From an uncultured Akkermansia sp. (GTDB taxonomy: Bacteria > Verrucomicrobiota > Verrucomicrobiia > Verrucomicrobiales > Akkermansiaceae), in the NCBI GenBank assembly GCA_904501975.1, contig CAJGCZ010000012.1, positions 1-50,375 on the forward strand: a DNA stretch of 50,375 nt. The letters are read 5' to 3'. The stretch's first letter is position 1. Each line of letters opens with the position of its first letter. Position numbers and translations under genes: made by a program. Below are positions 1-7,935 of the stretch, one piece after another. The notes beneath the pieces are model-generated. The model saw only the letters and a program-made list of their open reading frames with translations. It made no database searches and was not told where the DNA came from.

Positions 1-205
1 CTTTCTGTCGGCCCTCGTTGCCGTCGCGTTCGCTCCGGCGCCTCGGGGCTCCGATTTTCTTTTCCCCATACCGGGGGCTTGCGCCCCCGGCTATGTGTCT
101 GTCGTCCTCCGGACTCTTGAATTCCGTTCGCTGCGCTCACATCAATGAAGCCCACAAATTGCTATTTGTGGGGCTATCAACTAAAAACTTTAACAGAGCT
201 AAACA
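1..205. repeat. Repeat island (partial), left edge of window
   Basis: No gene is seen here. The stretch is built of small palindromes: an inverted pair around the run of Cs and Gs near 71-102, the module GAATTCCGTTCGCTGCGCTCAC at about 119-140, and a hairpin CCCACAAATTGCTATTTGTGGG at about 150-171. It ends in ACTAAAAACTTTAAC near 181-195. The same modules in the same order occur inverted at 26348-26450, and the GAATTCCGTTCGCTG plus CCCACAAATT hairpin pair recurs at 7512-7566. The island is cut by the window edge. Confidence 0.7.
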
Positions 206-265
206 AAAAAGTCACTCCCCCTTGGTATCAGGAGAGTGACCTTTGGTAATCTGTGTATGTATCAG

Positions 266-739
266 TTACACCGTTGTATCAGGATATTTGGTAGAAGTGC
301 CGTATTCGTTCGTTCCCTTTTGGCTATCTTTGAAGAGCAGAATACAACCATAAATCAGGAGGGGAATGAGGGTGATTAAAGGAAGCATCATGAATATAAA
401 TGAAAGCGTTGATAGTATAAGAGTAATCAGGTAAGCGAGTGATAATGTAACGATAACGGTTCCTTTATGACCAATGTCGTGAGCTCTTTTTATGACTACA
501 GGCAAGAAGAATAAAAGCTGGGCAGCGATTGCAAAAAATACTGGCATTAGCCACGGTATTGCGCCATTGGCAACCAGCAAGATAAGCAAATAACTCAGAA
601 TGCGATAAACTATAATTCCTACAAGTAAGTGTAGGAAATACTGCATTCGTGTAAATCGTCCACCATAAAGGAAAGGTTTAAATATGGTTGTTTTGGTTGC
701 TTCCGGATTTTGAGGGGGATTAGGTAAATCGTTTGACAT
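266..739 (-). CDS. DUF805 family inner-membrane protein
   Basis: A 157-residue membrane protein of the DUF805 family, whose biochemical role is not known. Family marks visible are the N-terminal GRFTRMQYF (residues 27-35), the central KRAHDIG (84-90), which matches the family's KRLHDIG signature, and the C-terminal KGTNEYG (141-147). Four hydrophobic segments lie at about 35-57, 61-83, 96-117 and 118-136, so it should span the inner membrane with both ends cytoplasmic. It stands alone between repeat sequence and is not in an obvious operon. The length is usual for the family. The first Met is used because the family motif starts soon after it. Confidence 0.8.
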   Translation of the reverse strand: MSNDLPNPPQNPEATKTTIFKPFLYGGRFTRMQYFLHLLVGIIVYRILSYLLILLVANGAIPWLMPVFFAIAAQLLFFLPVVIKRAHDIGHKGTVIVTLSLAYLITLILSTLSFIFMMLPLITLIPLLIYGCILLFKDSQKGTNEYGTSTKYPDTTV

Positions 740-795
740 GGCTAGGAATGAGTTTGGGGTGTTTTACATTACTTTAACCTGACTGCATTAGAATA

Positions 796-959
796 CAGCA
801 TTTGCAATGCTGGATGCATACCTTATCCCTGATAATCAAACTATCAAGCCAATTACGGCCTAGCAAAAAATGGCAGGGTGTGAGTTCCCTATATAGCCAA
901 AAACATAAAAAATATAATCGTTTACACTGTCTAGGCTTGTTCCAGCATTGCAAATGCTG
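796..959. mobile_element. MITE/REPIN-like element, copy 1
   Basis: A 164-bp non-coding element bounded on each side by a 17-nt hairpin, CAGCATTTGCAATGCTG at 796-812 and CAGCATTGCAAATGCTG at 943-959, so the two ends are inverted repeats. The interior matches the reverse complement of 3096-3256 along its length, including GATAATCAAAC and the stretch leading to TTTACACT. It encodes no transposase. The structure fits a non-autonomous element or a pair of REP sequences mobilised in trans, but no transposase is in the window to confirm this. Confidence 0.7.
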
Positions 960-1169
960 AAGATAGGAAACAAGATTATTGCTATGTTTACCAATAGAGA
1001 GTTACTAAAGAATGAAATGTACGAACAGCAAAAGTCCGTAATGATTACCCGTGGTGATAAGATTGTAATGTTCGGCAAAGATGCGAGTGATTCGCTTAAA
1101 CGAAAAGCGCTGAAGTTTATTAACGAATGAGCCTTTCTAGGTTCGTTCGTTTGACAAAAAATAAGTTTA

Positions 1170-1775
1170 TCACCAATCAATAGAGAAGCCGCCACCGAGA
1201 CAGGCTGCATCAATCCTCCTTTGCTTCGCTTTATTTTCTCTCTCTTCCGCTTCCAATCTCTTCTGACGTCCGTATTTCATAGTCAAATAGCGCCACTTTA
1301 ATACTTTTTCAAAATCGGCTGCAGAGAGTTCACATTTTGGGAGCTGAAGCTTCACCCACCATAGATGTTTCTTTCTCTTTTCATCCAATTCTTTGCGCTC
1401 TCCATTGAGCAATTGAAGCTCTATCAAATCCATAGCAATTTTTCTTTGCCTTTCATTAAGGCTGAAGGACGCATTATCATCATAAGTAGAAACAACGTGT
1501 TGAATGAGAGAATCGTTTCCGCCGTCATCATCCGTTTCAAGATAATATTCGCAACGACCTGAACATACATATTTGTTTCTTAGCTTGATAAGCTCCTTAA
1601 ATAGAGCTTCCTCGTCGGCATTCAATTCCTCTTTTTTGCTCCACATATGATAAAACTCGTCTTTTCCGAAATCGACGAAATTAAAATACTCCAACGCCTC
1701 CGACCTTTCCGGCTCCGGCAAGGGGAGATTCAATCGAGCAAGAACAAGATTAAGGAAATGACGAGTCTCTGCCAT
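1170..1775 (-). CDS. Hypothetical charged protein
   Basis: A 201-residue protein that I do not recognise. It is highly charged and looks mostly helical, with no signal peptide and no membrane segment, so it is probably cytoplasmic. The C-terminal third (about 150-195) is Lys/Arg/Glu-rich and may form a coiled coil. A lone CxxxC pair occurs at CSGRC near residue 72. Just upstream of the ATG is TATTAT followed by six bases, a good -10 box without a clear -35. It sits in an accessory stretch between two copies of a mobile repeat, so it may be strain-variable. Confidence 0.55.
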   Translation of the reverse strand: MAETRHFLNLVLARLNLPLPEPERSEALEYFNFVDFGKDEFYHMWSKKEELNADEEALFKELIKLRNKYVCSGRCEYYLETDDDGGNDSLIQHVVSTYDDNASFSLNERQRKIAMDLIELQLLNGERKELDEKRKKHLWWVKLQLPKCELSAADFEKVLKWRYLTMKYGRQKRLEAEERENKAKQRRIDAACLGGGFSIDW

Positions 1776-1865
1776 GTGTTTATAATATCACACAATCACC
1801 ATGAAAGGGAATCAGAAAAACGATGAGTATCTGCGTTTTGACAATCGCAAGGTCGACACAAAAAA

Positions 1866-1997
1866 TCAATTTTCTCCTTCGGTTCTTTTCAATTTATCAT
1901 CAAATAATGGGTATGCCGGCAGTTGAGGCTTTTGCGTGATGGTAGATTGAAGTTTCTCCAGAGCCTGTTTGGCAGTAGTGCCACTGCTGGCTTTCAT
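1866..1997 (-). CDS. Small ORF, possible short protein or gene remnant
   Basis: A 43-codon reading frame beginning MKASSGTTAKQALEKL. I do not recognise it. The composition is protein-like (a helix, then a Pro-rich stretch, then a charged end), but there is no clear ribosome binding site. The longer in-frame start upstream runs through the hairpin repeat at 2013-2091 and is unlikely. It could be the 3' remnant of a gene interrupted by that repeat. Confidence 0.25.
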   Translation of the reverse strand: MKASSGTTAKQALEKLQSTITQKPQLPAYPLFDDKLKRTEGEN

Positions 1998-2012
1998 AAC
2001 ATCTTCGCGCCT

Positions 2013-2091
2013 TTCGGAGCGCAGGACTTCAGTCCTGCCATTTACCACCAAGGCGTTAATTTAAGGTGGGACTGAAGTTCCACGCTCCGAA
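2013..2091. repeat. Long imperfect inverted repeat (REP-like)
   Basis: Two 27-nt arms at 2013-2039 and 2065-2091 are near-perfect inverted repeats. Both carry GGACTTCAGTCC or its relative GGGACTGAAGTTCC and end in the outer TTCGGAGC/GCTCCGAA pair. Inner palindromes lie within each arm. No coding content is seen. The structure resembles the paired REP sequences mobilised by RAYT transposases, but no RAYT gene is present here. Confidence 0.6.
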
Positions 2092-2140
2092 ATAATCCTA
2101 TACTTATTTATTTTTTTGTAAGGAGAGGAGAGATGAAGAT

Positions 2141-2177
2141 AAAAAACACCGCCCTCGGTTGTTAAACCTCGGGCGGT
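2141..2177 (-). terminator. Intrinsic terminator after the PEP-CTERM gene
   Basis: On the minus strand ACCGCCC pairs with GGGCGGT, with a further short pairing inside, and is followed by GTTTTTT. It lies 48 bp beyond the stop of the PEP-CTERM gene, in the right orientation to end its transcript. Confidence 0.65.
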
Positions 2178-2224
2178 CGCGCGTTGTAGGGCTTGGTTAC
2201 CCTACTCGAACTTGTTGTTGTTCC

Positions 2225-2986
2225 TTATTTGCGGCGGCGGCGTGCAGCCAAGCCTGCCAATGCCAGCAAGGAAAGCGTTGCGGTGGTCGGCTCGGGGATA
2301 GCTTGAGCACTCATCTGGAAGTCCTTCATCAATGCACCGGTATTGCTACCATTGACTGCATCAGAGTATGCGACAAATGCAAAAGTTTGGTCTTCTCCCG
2401 TAGCTTTCATAGCATCTACCTGGTCAGCAGTAAACGTAAGGTTTACAGTGTAAAAAGGAGACTGAGTTGTTGCACTTTCTACAAGTAAATTGTTGCCCTC
2501 TTTGCTGTTGTAGGTCTCAGATGTGAGCGTTACATCATTCGTGAGAAGATAGAAGGTAAATTGATGGTTTTTATTATCATTTCCATAGTGGTGAGCCAAG
2601 TCAAAAGAGAACGTAAGCGGACCGTCTATCTTAGCCAAATCAGTTGAAGAAAGACTGAATTTGATACCGCCAATAGTTGAACGACCAGACCCGCCTGGGC
2701 CACCGGCAACAAGCACAGCGCCAAGATTGCTATCACGGACATCGCCTGTGCCAACATTACTATTGTAACCGTTACTGGCATACCACTTACCATTTTCTGC
2801 CAATAAACTGCTGAGTGTGGTAAAATTGGTTGTATTATCAAAGGTATCGGATGTTACAAGTGCATTGTTATCAGTGCCACCAATAAGGGTACCAGGAGAA
2901 TTAAGCCCCGCAAGCTCAAATGTCAGCGTTTCTGTCGCAGCAGCCACACCGGCCAGAGCGAAGAGTGTGATGAGTGTTTTCTTCAT
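2225..2986 (-). CDS. PEP-CTERM sorting-domain secreted protein
   Basis: A 253-residue exported protein of unknown function. It has a short signal peptide (MKKTLITLFALAGVAAA, about 1-17) and a C-terminal PEP-CTERM sorting tail at about 230-253: an IPEPTT box, a short hydrophobic helix and a final RRRRK. PEP-CTERM proteins are known to be exported and processed or anchored by an exosortase, and none is in this window. The middle part is Ser/Thr/Asn-rich and looks like beta structure, as in a carbohydrate-binding or matrix protein. The start is placed at MKK because the longer reading frame adds a basic leader in front of an obvious signal peptide. Confidence 0.85.
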   Translation of the reverse strand: MKKTLITLFALAGVAAATETLTFELAGLNSPGTLIGGTDNNALVTSDTFDNTTNFTTLSSLLAENGKWYASNGYNSNVGTGDVRDSNLGAVLVAGGPGGSGRSTIGGIKFSLSSTDLAKIDGPLTFSFDLAHHYGNDNKNHQFTFYLLTNDVTLTSETYNSKEGNNLLVESATTQSPFYTVNLTFTADQVDAMKATGEDQTFAFVAYSDAVNGSNTGALMKDFQMSAQAIPEPTTATLSLLALAGLAARRRRK

Positions 2987-3095
2987 TGTTAAGTGTGAGT
3001 ATGTGATTTGAGTTTGGTTTAGCCTGAGCCGTCGCTTCAATCTCTCGCGCATTGAGAAGTGAACCGACTGGCTACAAGCCAACTGCAATAGAATA

Positions 3096-3256
3096 CATCA
3101 TTCGCAATGCTGGAGCAAGCCTAAATAGTGTAAAAGATTATATTTTTATGCTTTTAGCCCTGAAGGGTACCCCTGACTTGCCTTTTTTTCGAGGCAGGAA
3201 TTGCCATGATGGTTTGATTATCAGAGATAAGTTCTGCTCCAGCATTGCGAATGCTG
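3096..3256. mobile_element. MITE/REPIN-like element, copy 2 (inverted)
   Basis: This 161-bp copy is the reverse complement of the element at 796-959, with the same end hairpins (CATCATTCGCAATGCTG at 3096-3112 and CAGCATTGCGAATGCTG at 3240-3256). Both copies have ACTGCA(A/T)TAGAATAC directly on their left, although their interiors are in opposite orientation. This suggests a shared target sequence or an end extending beyond the hairpin. With 2987-3095 and 3257-3404 there is no gene between the PEP-CTERM start and the RNA candidate at 3405. Confidence 0.7.
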
Positions 3257-3404
3257 ATGCTATACACCCAGATACGCGTTCTCTCGGATAAGATAGATTT
3301 TTACTCTAAATTTAGACCTAAAAAAATGGCCATTTTCGGGCAATTATCTCCCTAAAAGTAGTAAAACACAAAGTGGAAAAAATGGGCATAATAGGTCCAT
3401 TCTC

Positions 3405-3526
3405 AATCATAAAGAAAGCCCCGTCATCCGACGGGGCTTTCTCCAACTTACTACCTATGAAACTCAGTTCCTCACATTCATCACTGGCCGATGGCGCTCT
3501 CTCCTTCACCCCCGACCGAGGAACTG
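3405..3526 (-). ncRNA. Candidate small RNA with terminator
   Basis: Downstream of the symporter gene the minus strand carries a perfect 9-bp long-range stem, CAGTTCCTC (3518-3526) with GAGGAACTG (3465-3473). About 40 nt of GA-rich and GC-rich sequence lie between its arms. After a single-stranded stretch comes the strong terminator at 3413-3442. A TATACT box sits just upstream at 3531-3536, with a weak -35. No open frame fits this span sensibly, since the only frame reads straight through the terminator. It does not match 6S, SRP, RNase P or tmRNA hallmarks that I can recognise. It could instead be a long structured 3' UTR of the symporter mRNA. Confidence 0.35.
3413..3442 (-). terminator. 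Strong intrinsic terminator
   Basis: A perfect 13-bp stem, AGAAAGCCCCGTC with GACGGGGCTTTCT and a 4-nt loop, ends on the minus strand in CTTTCTTTAT. It ends the symporter mRNA or the small RNA candidate above. Confidence 0.8.
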
Positions 3527-3580
3527 ATGTAGTATATACACCAAGGTGGTAGGTTTTGTTCAAAGAAAACTTTGATTTTT

Positions 3581-4948
3581 TTATTTTTTTTCCTCAACGA
3601 CGGGAATTGGGGTTTCGTCTTTTTTATGCAAGTTGTTGTCTGTAAGGTAATAGTCAGTTTCTTTGCGGACGATGCGATACAGAGCGATAACGCAAATAAG
3701 ATTGGGGATGGCCATGAGGCCGTTGGCGATATCGGAGAAATTCCACACAACGTCGCTCTTGTGAATCACGCAACCGATGTAGACGGCAACAACCCACAGC
3801 AAGCGGTAGGGGATGATGAGCCTGCGGCCGCCGAGGTATTCCAGAGATTTTTCGCCGTAGTAGGACCAGCCCAAGAGGGTGGAGATGGCGAAAGCCGATA
3901 AGCTGATGGTGAGCAGGATGGAGCCCAGGGAACCGATGGAGCTGAAGGCGGAGAGCATGTTGAATTGCGTGGCATCTGTATGCCCGGCAGCCAAAAAGGA
4001 AGTGGTGAGTGTTACACCGGTGAGGGTGCAGATGATGACGGTCCAGAAGGGGGCAGTGTAGGCCACCAAGGCTTGCTGCACGGGGTTATCTGTCTTAACT
4101 GCGGCAGAGACGATGGGGGCGGAGCCCAAGCCTGCCTCTGTGGCAAACAGGCTGCGACTGGCACCTTCTCTCATGGCAATGATGATGGAGGCGCCTACAG
4201 CACCGCCGGAGGCAGCAGAGAAGGAGAATGCTTGCTCGACGATGAGGCATGCGGCCTCGCCAATGAAGGAGAAATTGATAACCAACAAAATACCGCAACC
4301 AAGCAGGTAAATAAGAGCCATGGCGGGTACCAGCGCCGAGCAGGCACGGGAAATGCCCTTGAGCCCGCATATCAATACGCCGGCTACCAGTAAGGCCAGA
4401 ACAATACCGGTGGTTTGCGGGGAAAACGGCACGGTTTGTGCAATGGTGTTGGCTTGTGCCAAGTTGCCGATACCGATGGCGGCAATGGCGGTGAATACAG
4501 CAAAGAGTACCGCCAACCACTTGCATTTCATGCCGCGCTCCAAGGCGTACATGGGGCCGCCGCTGAGGTTGCCTTCTTTGTCTTGCACGCGGTAGCGAAT
4601 GGCCAGCAGGCTTTCTGCATAGCGAGTGGACATGCCCAGTATACCGGTAACGATGAGCCAGAAGATGGCACCCGGGCCGCCCATGGCCACGGCCACGGCT
4701 ACACCGGTAATGTTACCCACGCCCACATTGGAGGCAAGGGACACCATTAGGGCTGAAAATTGAGAGATTTGCCCGTCGGATTTATCCTTTCCGGGGAAAT
4801 AGCACTTGGCTGCTTTCAATAGGTGGCGTTGCGGCACGCGCAAGGCAAAGGTAAGGTACAGGTGTGTACCCAGCAGCAGGAACACGAGGATGTAGTTCCA
4901 CAAAAAGTCACGAATACTTTGCAGGAGGTCTGAAATGGTTTCTATCAT
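3581..4948 (-). CDS. Alanine/glycine:sodium symporter (AgcS family)
   Basis: A 455-residue inner-membrane transporter that should import alanine or glycine with sodium. Family marks are NVGVGNITGVA (74-84), GGPGAIFW (90-97), GGPMY (130-134), and a long run of about ten hydrophobic segments. The length is usual for the AgcS/AlsT family. The C-terminus ends in a short charged cytoplasmic tail. It is transcribed on its own, with a promoter just upstream and a terminator after 3445. A TTGACA box 17 bp from TATGCT ends 13 nt before the ATG, which supports this start and a very short leader. Substrate choice between alanine, glycine and related amino acids cannot be read from sequence. Confidence 0.92.
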   Translation of the reverse strand: MIETISDLLQSIRDFLWNYILVFLLLGTHLYLTFALRVPQRHLLKAAKCYFPGKDKSDGQISQFSALMVSLASNVGVGNITGVAVAVAMGGPGAIFWLIVTGILGMSTRYAESLLAIRYRVQDKEGNLSGGPMYALERGMKCKWLAVLFAVFTAIAAIGIGNLAQANTIAQTVPFSPQTTGIVLALLVAGVLICGLKGISRACSALVPAMALIYLLGCGILLVINFSFIGEAACLIVEQAFSFSAASGGAVGASIIIAMREGASRSLFATEAGLGSAPIVSAAVKTDNPVQQALVAYTAPFWTVIICTLTGVTLTTSFLAAGHTDATQFNMLSAFSSIGSLGSILLTISLSAFAISTLLGWSYYGEKSLEYLGGRRLIIPYRLLWVVAVYIGCVIHKSDVVWNFSDIANGLMAIPNLICVIALYRIVRKETDYYLTDNNLHKKDETPIPVVEEKK

Positions 4949-4961
4949 GGTTTACGCGTAG

Positions 4962-4990
4962 AGCATACACTCTTAGCAACGCATTGTCAA
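4962..4990 (-). promoter_or_regulatory. Promoter of the AgcS symporter gene
   Basis: TTGACA (4985-4990), a 17-bp spacer and TATGCT (4962-4967). The -10 ends 13 nt before the ATG, so the leader would be only about six nucleotides. Confidence 0.55.
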
Positions 4991-5016
4991 TCATTATCTG
5001 TAAAGGGGGTGCCGGT

Positions 5017-5979
5017 TTACGGGCAGAGGATGCGCAGCATGTCGCTGATTTGCGTGCAGCGGCGCAGGGCGTATTCCTGCTCCGGGGTGAAGTCCGGGTA
5101 GCAATAGGCCAAGTATTTTTTCATGCGGTTGCAGTGGCCGGCGGGGGTGCGTTTGGTGTGCAGAATGCGGTCTGTCTCTTCTGCCAAAATGGCATAGTAC
5201 TGTTGCATTTCTTCGGCCGTGGGGGCGGGGCCGCCTCTGATTTGGCGGAAGATATACGGATTGCGCACGGCGCCACGGCCAATCATGATGCCGGCGGGGG
5301 ATACATGGGTGAGCCAGTGCTGCGCTTGCTGCAGGGTGCAGATATCGCCATTACCCAGCACGGGGCAGGAGAGGGTGCGGACGGTTTGCTGCACGGCTGC
5401 TTCACTGACGGTGTGAGGTTTATAGAGGTCTTTGCGGGTGCGGCCATGCACCATGGCGCAGTCGGGGGAGGCGTCTCGGATAATCTCCAGCAGGGTGGGC
5501 AGCTCGTCCGCGGATTCCCACCCGGTGCGGAATTTGACGCTGAATTGCCCGGCGGGAACCGTTGCGCGCAGTTGTTGCAGCGAGTCGCGGAAGGCGGGTA
5601 GGTTGCGCAGTAATCCGGCGCCGGCGCCATGGCGGTTGACCAGCGGGGCGGGGCAGCCGGCATTCAGGTTGATGCCGGCAATGGGAAGCTGCATGAGGCG
5701 CTCGGCATCGCGCACCAGCGGTGCTGCTTCACTGCCGGCTAATTGCGCCAAAATGGGCACACCGGTTTCGTTTTCTTCGATGCAGCGCAAATTGGCCTCA
5801 GCAATGGCGCAGGTGGTGGGGGTGCTGCGAAAATAGGCCGTTACAAACACATCCGGCAAGGACCCGATGCGCGACAGCACCCGCATGAAGGCGAGGTCTG
5901 TTACGTCTTGCATGGGTGCCAAGGCTAACTGTGGATGCGTGCTTTGCAAGGGGATGGGGGGAGGCAATTTACCATGCAC
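5017..5979 (-). CDS. dus: tRNA-dihydrouridine synthase
   Basis: A 320-residue flavin enzyme that reduces uridine to dihydrouridine in tRNA D-loops. Visible marks are the FMN-barrel start APMQDVTD (21-28), the active-site loop NLNAGCPAPLV with catalytic Cys109, KFRTGW (149-154), VHGRTR (177-182), GNGDI (209-213) and GIMIGRGA (230-237). The Dus subfamily, and so the target positions, is not certain. The frame opens with GTG, and any in-frame ATG further in would remove the conserved APM motif, so GTG is the likely start. It lies between the aldolase and the symporter with 58- and 68-bp gaps. Confidence 0.9.
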   Translation of the reverse strand: MHGKLPPPIPLQSTHPQLALAPMQDVTDLAFMRVLSRIGSLPDVFVTAYFRSTPTTCAIAEANLRCIEENETGVPILAQLAGSEAAPLVRDAERLMQLPIAGINLNAGCPAPLVNRHGAGAGLLRNLPAFRDSLQQLRATVPAGQFSVKFRTGWESADELPTLLEIIRDASPDCAMVHGRTRKDLYKPHTVSEAAVQQTVRTLSCPVLGNGDICTLQQAQHWLTHVSPAGIMIGRGAVRNPYIFRQIRGGPAPTAEEMQQYYAILAEETDRILHTKRTPAGHCNRMKKYLAYCYPDFTPEQEYALRRCTQISDMLRILCP

Positions 5980-6037
5980 AAACAGGGGGTAGCAGCACCC
6001 GCCTGTTGTGCATGGTATGCGTTTTGGTAATCGTTAA

Positions 6038-6862
6038 TTAGTCTTTTTTACCGGCTGTGCCCATGGTGTAACCGTTATACTCCTTCATGTTGTATAAGGG
6101 TTGACCCTCGGGAACGGCGTAACCGATGTTCTTGCGAATCTCCAAGAAGTCGGCAATGCCTGCCTCGTCTACCTGGTTCAGGCCGCCGCCGTGCATGTCG
6201 GCAAACAGTACCATCTTGCAGTAGGCATCGGCGTTCTCCATAAACCACTCAGCCTCTTCAATGTGGCGAGCACCGGTGATAACACCGTGGTTCTCCATGA
6301 ACACGACGGTGCTCTGGTGGCTGGCCTTGGCTACGGCCTCGGCAGTTTCGGGGGAGCCGGGGGTGCCGTAGGGTGCCAGCGGAATGTGGCCAAGGAAGAT
6401 GTCGGCCTCGGGGTTGATGCCGTTCGGCGGTACCTTGCCGGCAAACAAGAAGGCGTTGCAGCACGGGGGATGTGCGTGGATGCAGGCGTTGACTCCTACC
6501 TCTTTCATCATGGCGATGTGGGTCTTAACCTCGCTGGTGGCGGGGCGGTAACCGCACAGCTGGCCGGCATTCATGTCTACCATGCAAATGTCGTCCACCG
6601 TCATGAAGCCCTTAGAGCAAAGGGTGGGGGAGCAGAGCACCAAGTCCTTAGCGACACGCACGGACAAGTTGCCGCCGTTGCCGTCTACGTACTCGCGAGC
6701 CCACAGGCGGCGACCCATGTCTACCATGCGCTCTTTGATAACGAGCACCTCGGGGCTGTTGAAAAATGCGTCGATTTCTTCGCGTGTCTGCGGGTCATAG
6801 TTCTCCCACGGAAAAATACGATCAGGCAGTGCCGGTTTGATGTAAAGATCAGGATTAGCCAT
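6038..6862 (-). CDS. Class II aldolase, L-fuculose/L-rhamnulose-phosphate aldolase type
   Basis: A 274-residue zinc-dependent class II aldolase/adducin-fold enzyme. Visible are GNGGNLSVR (61-69, phosphate binding), Glu111 in SEVKTH (the position of the catalytic acid in FucA), zinc ligands His129 and His131 in HAHP, and His192 in ENHGV. The spacing 111-129-131-192 parallels 73-92-94-155 of FucA. The likely reaction is cleavage of L-fuculose-1-phosphate or L-rhamnulose-1-phosphate to dihydroxyacetone phosphate and lactaldehyde. A fucose role is suggested by the GH29 fucosidase at 13926, but no isomerase or kinase is in the window. An AAGG sits before the ATG. Confidence 0.8.
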   Translation of the reverse strand: MANPDLYIKPALPDRIFPWENYDPQTREEIDAFFNSPEVLVIKERMVDMGRRLWAREYVDGNGGNLSVRVAKDLVLCSPTLCSKGFMTVDDICMVDMNAGQLCGYRPATSEVKTHIAMMKEVGVNACIHAHPPCCNAFLFAGKVPPNGINPEADIFLGHIPLAPYGTPGSPETAEAVAKASHQSTVVFMENHGVITGARHIEEAEWFMENADAYCKMVLFADMHGGGLNQVDEAGIADFLEIRKNIGYAVPEGQPLYNMKEYNGYTMGTAGKKD

Positions 6863-6873
6863 AAGTTACCTTC

Positions 6874-6902
6874 TTTGTATCAAATAATGGCAGGCAAGTC
6901 AA
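6874..6902 (-). promoter_or_regulatory. Promoter of the class II aldolase
   Basis: TTGACT (6897-6902), 17 bp and a TACAAA -10 (6874-6879) ending 11 nt before the ATG. Between them and the ATG is GAAGG, a weak ribosome binding site, so the leader may be only a few bases. Confidence 0.4.
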
Positions 6903-6995
6903 GCCAAAGCGGGTAGAGCGGCGGCGGTTTTTCTATTTCGCGCGCTTAAATGCTTCGGTGATAACGGTACGAATTCGGATGTACAATTTATAAGG

Positions 6996-7930
6996 CCTAA
7001 GGAGATGTACAATTTACAAGGTACAATGTACAATTTGTTAGGCTAGGCGGCTCCGCCGCAGGGGGATGGCAAAGCCTAGCCACGCTTACCGCCGGCAGGT
7101 GGCTCTAATTTACCGTTTTGGGCTATGAAATTACCTTTCATCCCATATTAAATGGCTCTGTTAAACTTTACTGTTGATAAATGGGAAGTTTGTCGTCTCC
7201 ACCCCGCGAGCGCAGCGAGCCGAATTCTGAGCCCCCGCATGGGGGCGGTAGCGTAGTAGCCCGGTGCGTCAGCGCCGGGTGGCCTGATGGTGAACGATTG
7301 GAGCCCCGGCGAGGGGCGGCAGAAAGCTGTTGTTTGGTGTATGGGCTTTATTGAAAAACAAAGTTTTATGTATACTCTTATTCGGTAGCAAAAGACAATA
7401 CCGTTCACTCGTTCTCTGCCGCCCCTTACCGGGGCTCCAATACTGTTTTTACCCAAAACCCGACGCTAACGCGTCGGGCTACTGAGCTATCGCCCCTCGC
7501 CCGGGGCTCTCGAATTCCGTTCGCTGCGCTCACATCTACAATCCCCACAAATTGCAATTTGTGGGGTAAGCGACCAAATGTTGAAACATCGGTTTATATT
7601 TTTGCTAAAGGTCAATTTAGAGCCACCCACCGTGCCACCCGTTTCACGGGTTCGGATAATGTTATCCATAGGTTACGAGTGGTTTCGCCGCTACGCGGCT
7701 CCACGCACTCGCTATTGATATGACGCCCGTTGGCACGGGCTTCCGTCTTCGGCTACGCCTGCGCCGTGACAGGCAGAGTTCCGCTCGCCTGTGGCTCGCA
7801 GGGGAAGCGAAGTTTATCAATGGGCTTGTGTTCCGCGCTCAAGGCGCGGGCGGTAAGCGAGGCTAGGCTTTGCCCCTCGTGCGGCGTAGCCGCCAAGCTT
7901 AACAAATTGTACCTTGTACATTGTAAATCG
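6996..7930. repeat. Composite inverted-repeat element with nested island
   Basis: This stretch has no gene. Its two ends are inverted copies of about 85 bp. The left end (about 6996-7092) reads TACAATTTACAAGGTACAAT, then a GGCGGCTCCGCCGC hairpin, then AAGCCTAGCCACGCTTACCGCC. The right end (about 7845-7930) is its reverse complement with few changes. Inside are a second inverted pair, GGTGGCTCTAATTTACC near 7097 with its complement near 7611, and the separate repeat island 7157-7595. Further palindromes rich in CGCC and GGCG fill 7640-7840. A half copy is at 30991-31160 and a diverged full copy at 36925-37122. The last repeat base touches the stop codon of the DUF3592 gene. Confidence 0.65.
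7157..7595. repeat. Repeat island without the hairpin array
   Basis: The left end GTTAAACTTTACTGTTGATAA is followed by GTTTGTCG, as at 50188. It then goes directly to GCGAGCGCAGCGAGCC, skipping the five-hairpin array that lies between these two modules at 50236-50343. GC-rich hairpins follow (GAGCCCCCGCATGGGGGCGG, GAGCCCCGGCGAGGGGCGG). The right end is the GAATTCCGTTCGCTGCGCTC module plus the CCCCACAAATTGCAATTTGTGGGG hairpin. It appears to be inserted inside the composite element 6996-7930. Confidence 0.6.
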
Positions 7931-7935
7931 TAAAA

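Noticed and set aside
948..1130. 60-codon frame on the plus strand (MQMLKIGNKIIAMF...)
   Set aside because: It begins inside the end hairpin of the mobile element and has no recognisable family or ribosome binding site. It could be a remnant of a gene cut by the element, but this cannot be supported.
860..1213. 117-codon frame on the minus strand
   Set aside because: It runs through the whole mobile element and into the 3' end of the 1170-1775 gene, with no protein-like features.
796..3256. Composite transposon
   Set aside because: The two flanking elements are short and non-coding, and no transposase gene lies within or near them.
3318..3563. 81-codon frame on the minus strand
   Set aside because: It reads straight through a perfect intrinsic terminator, and the translation shows no domain or signal.
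7148..7456. 102-codon frame in the repeat island
   Set aside because: It is composed of palindromic repeat modules shared with other islands and has no protein-like composition.
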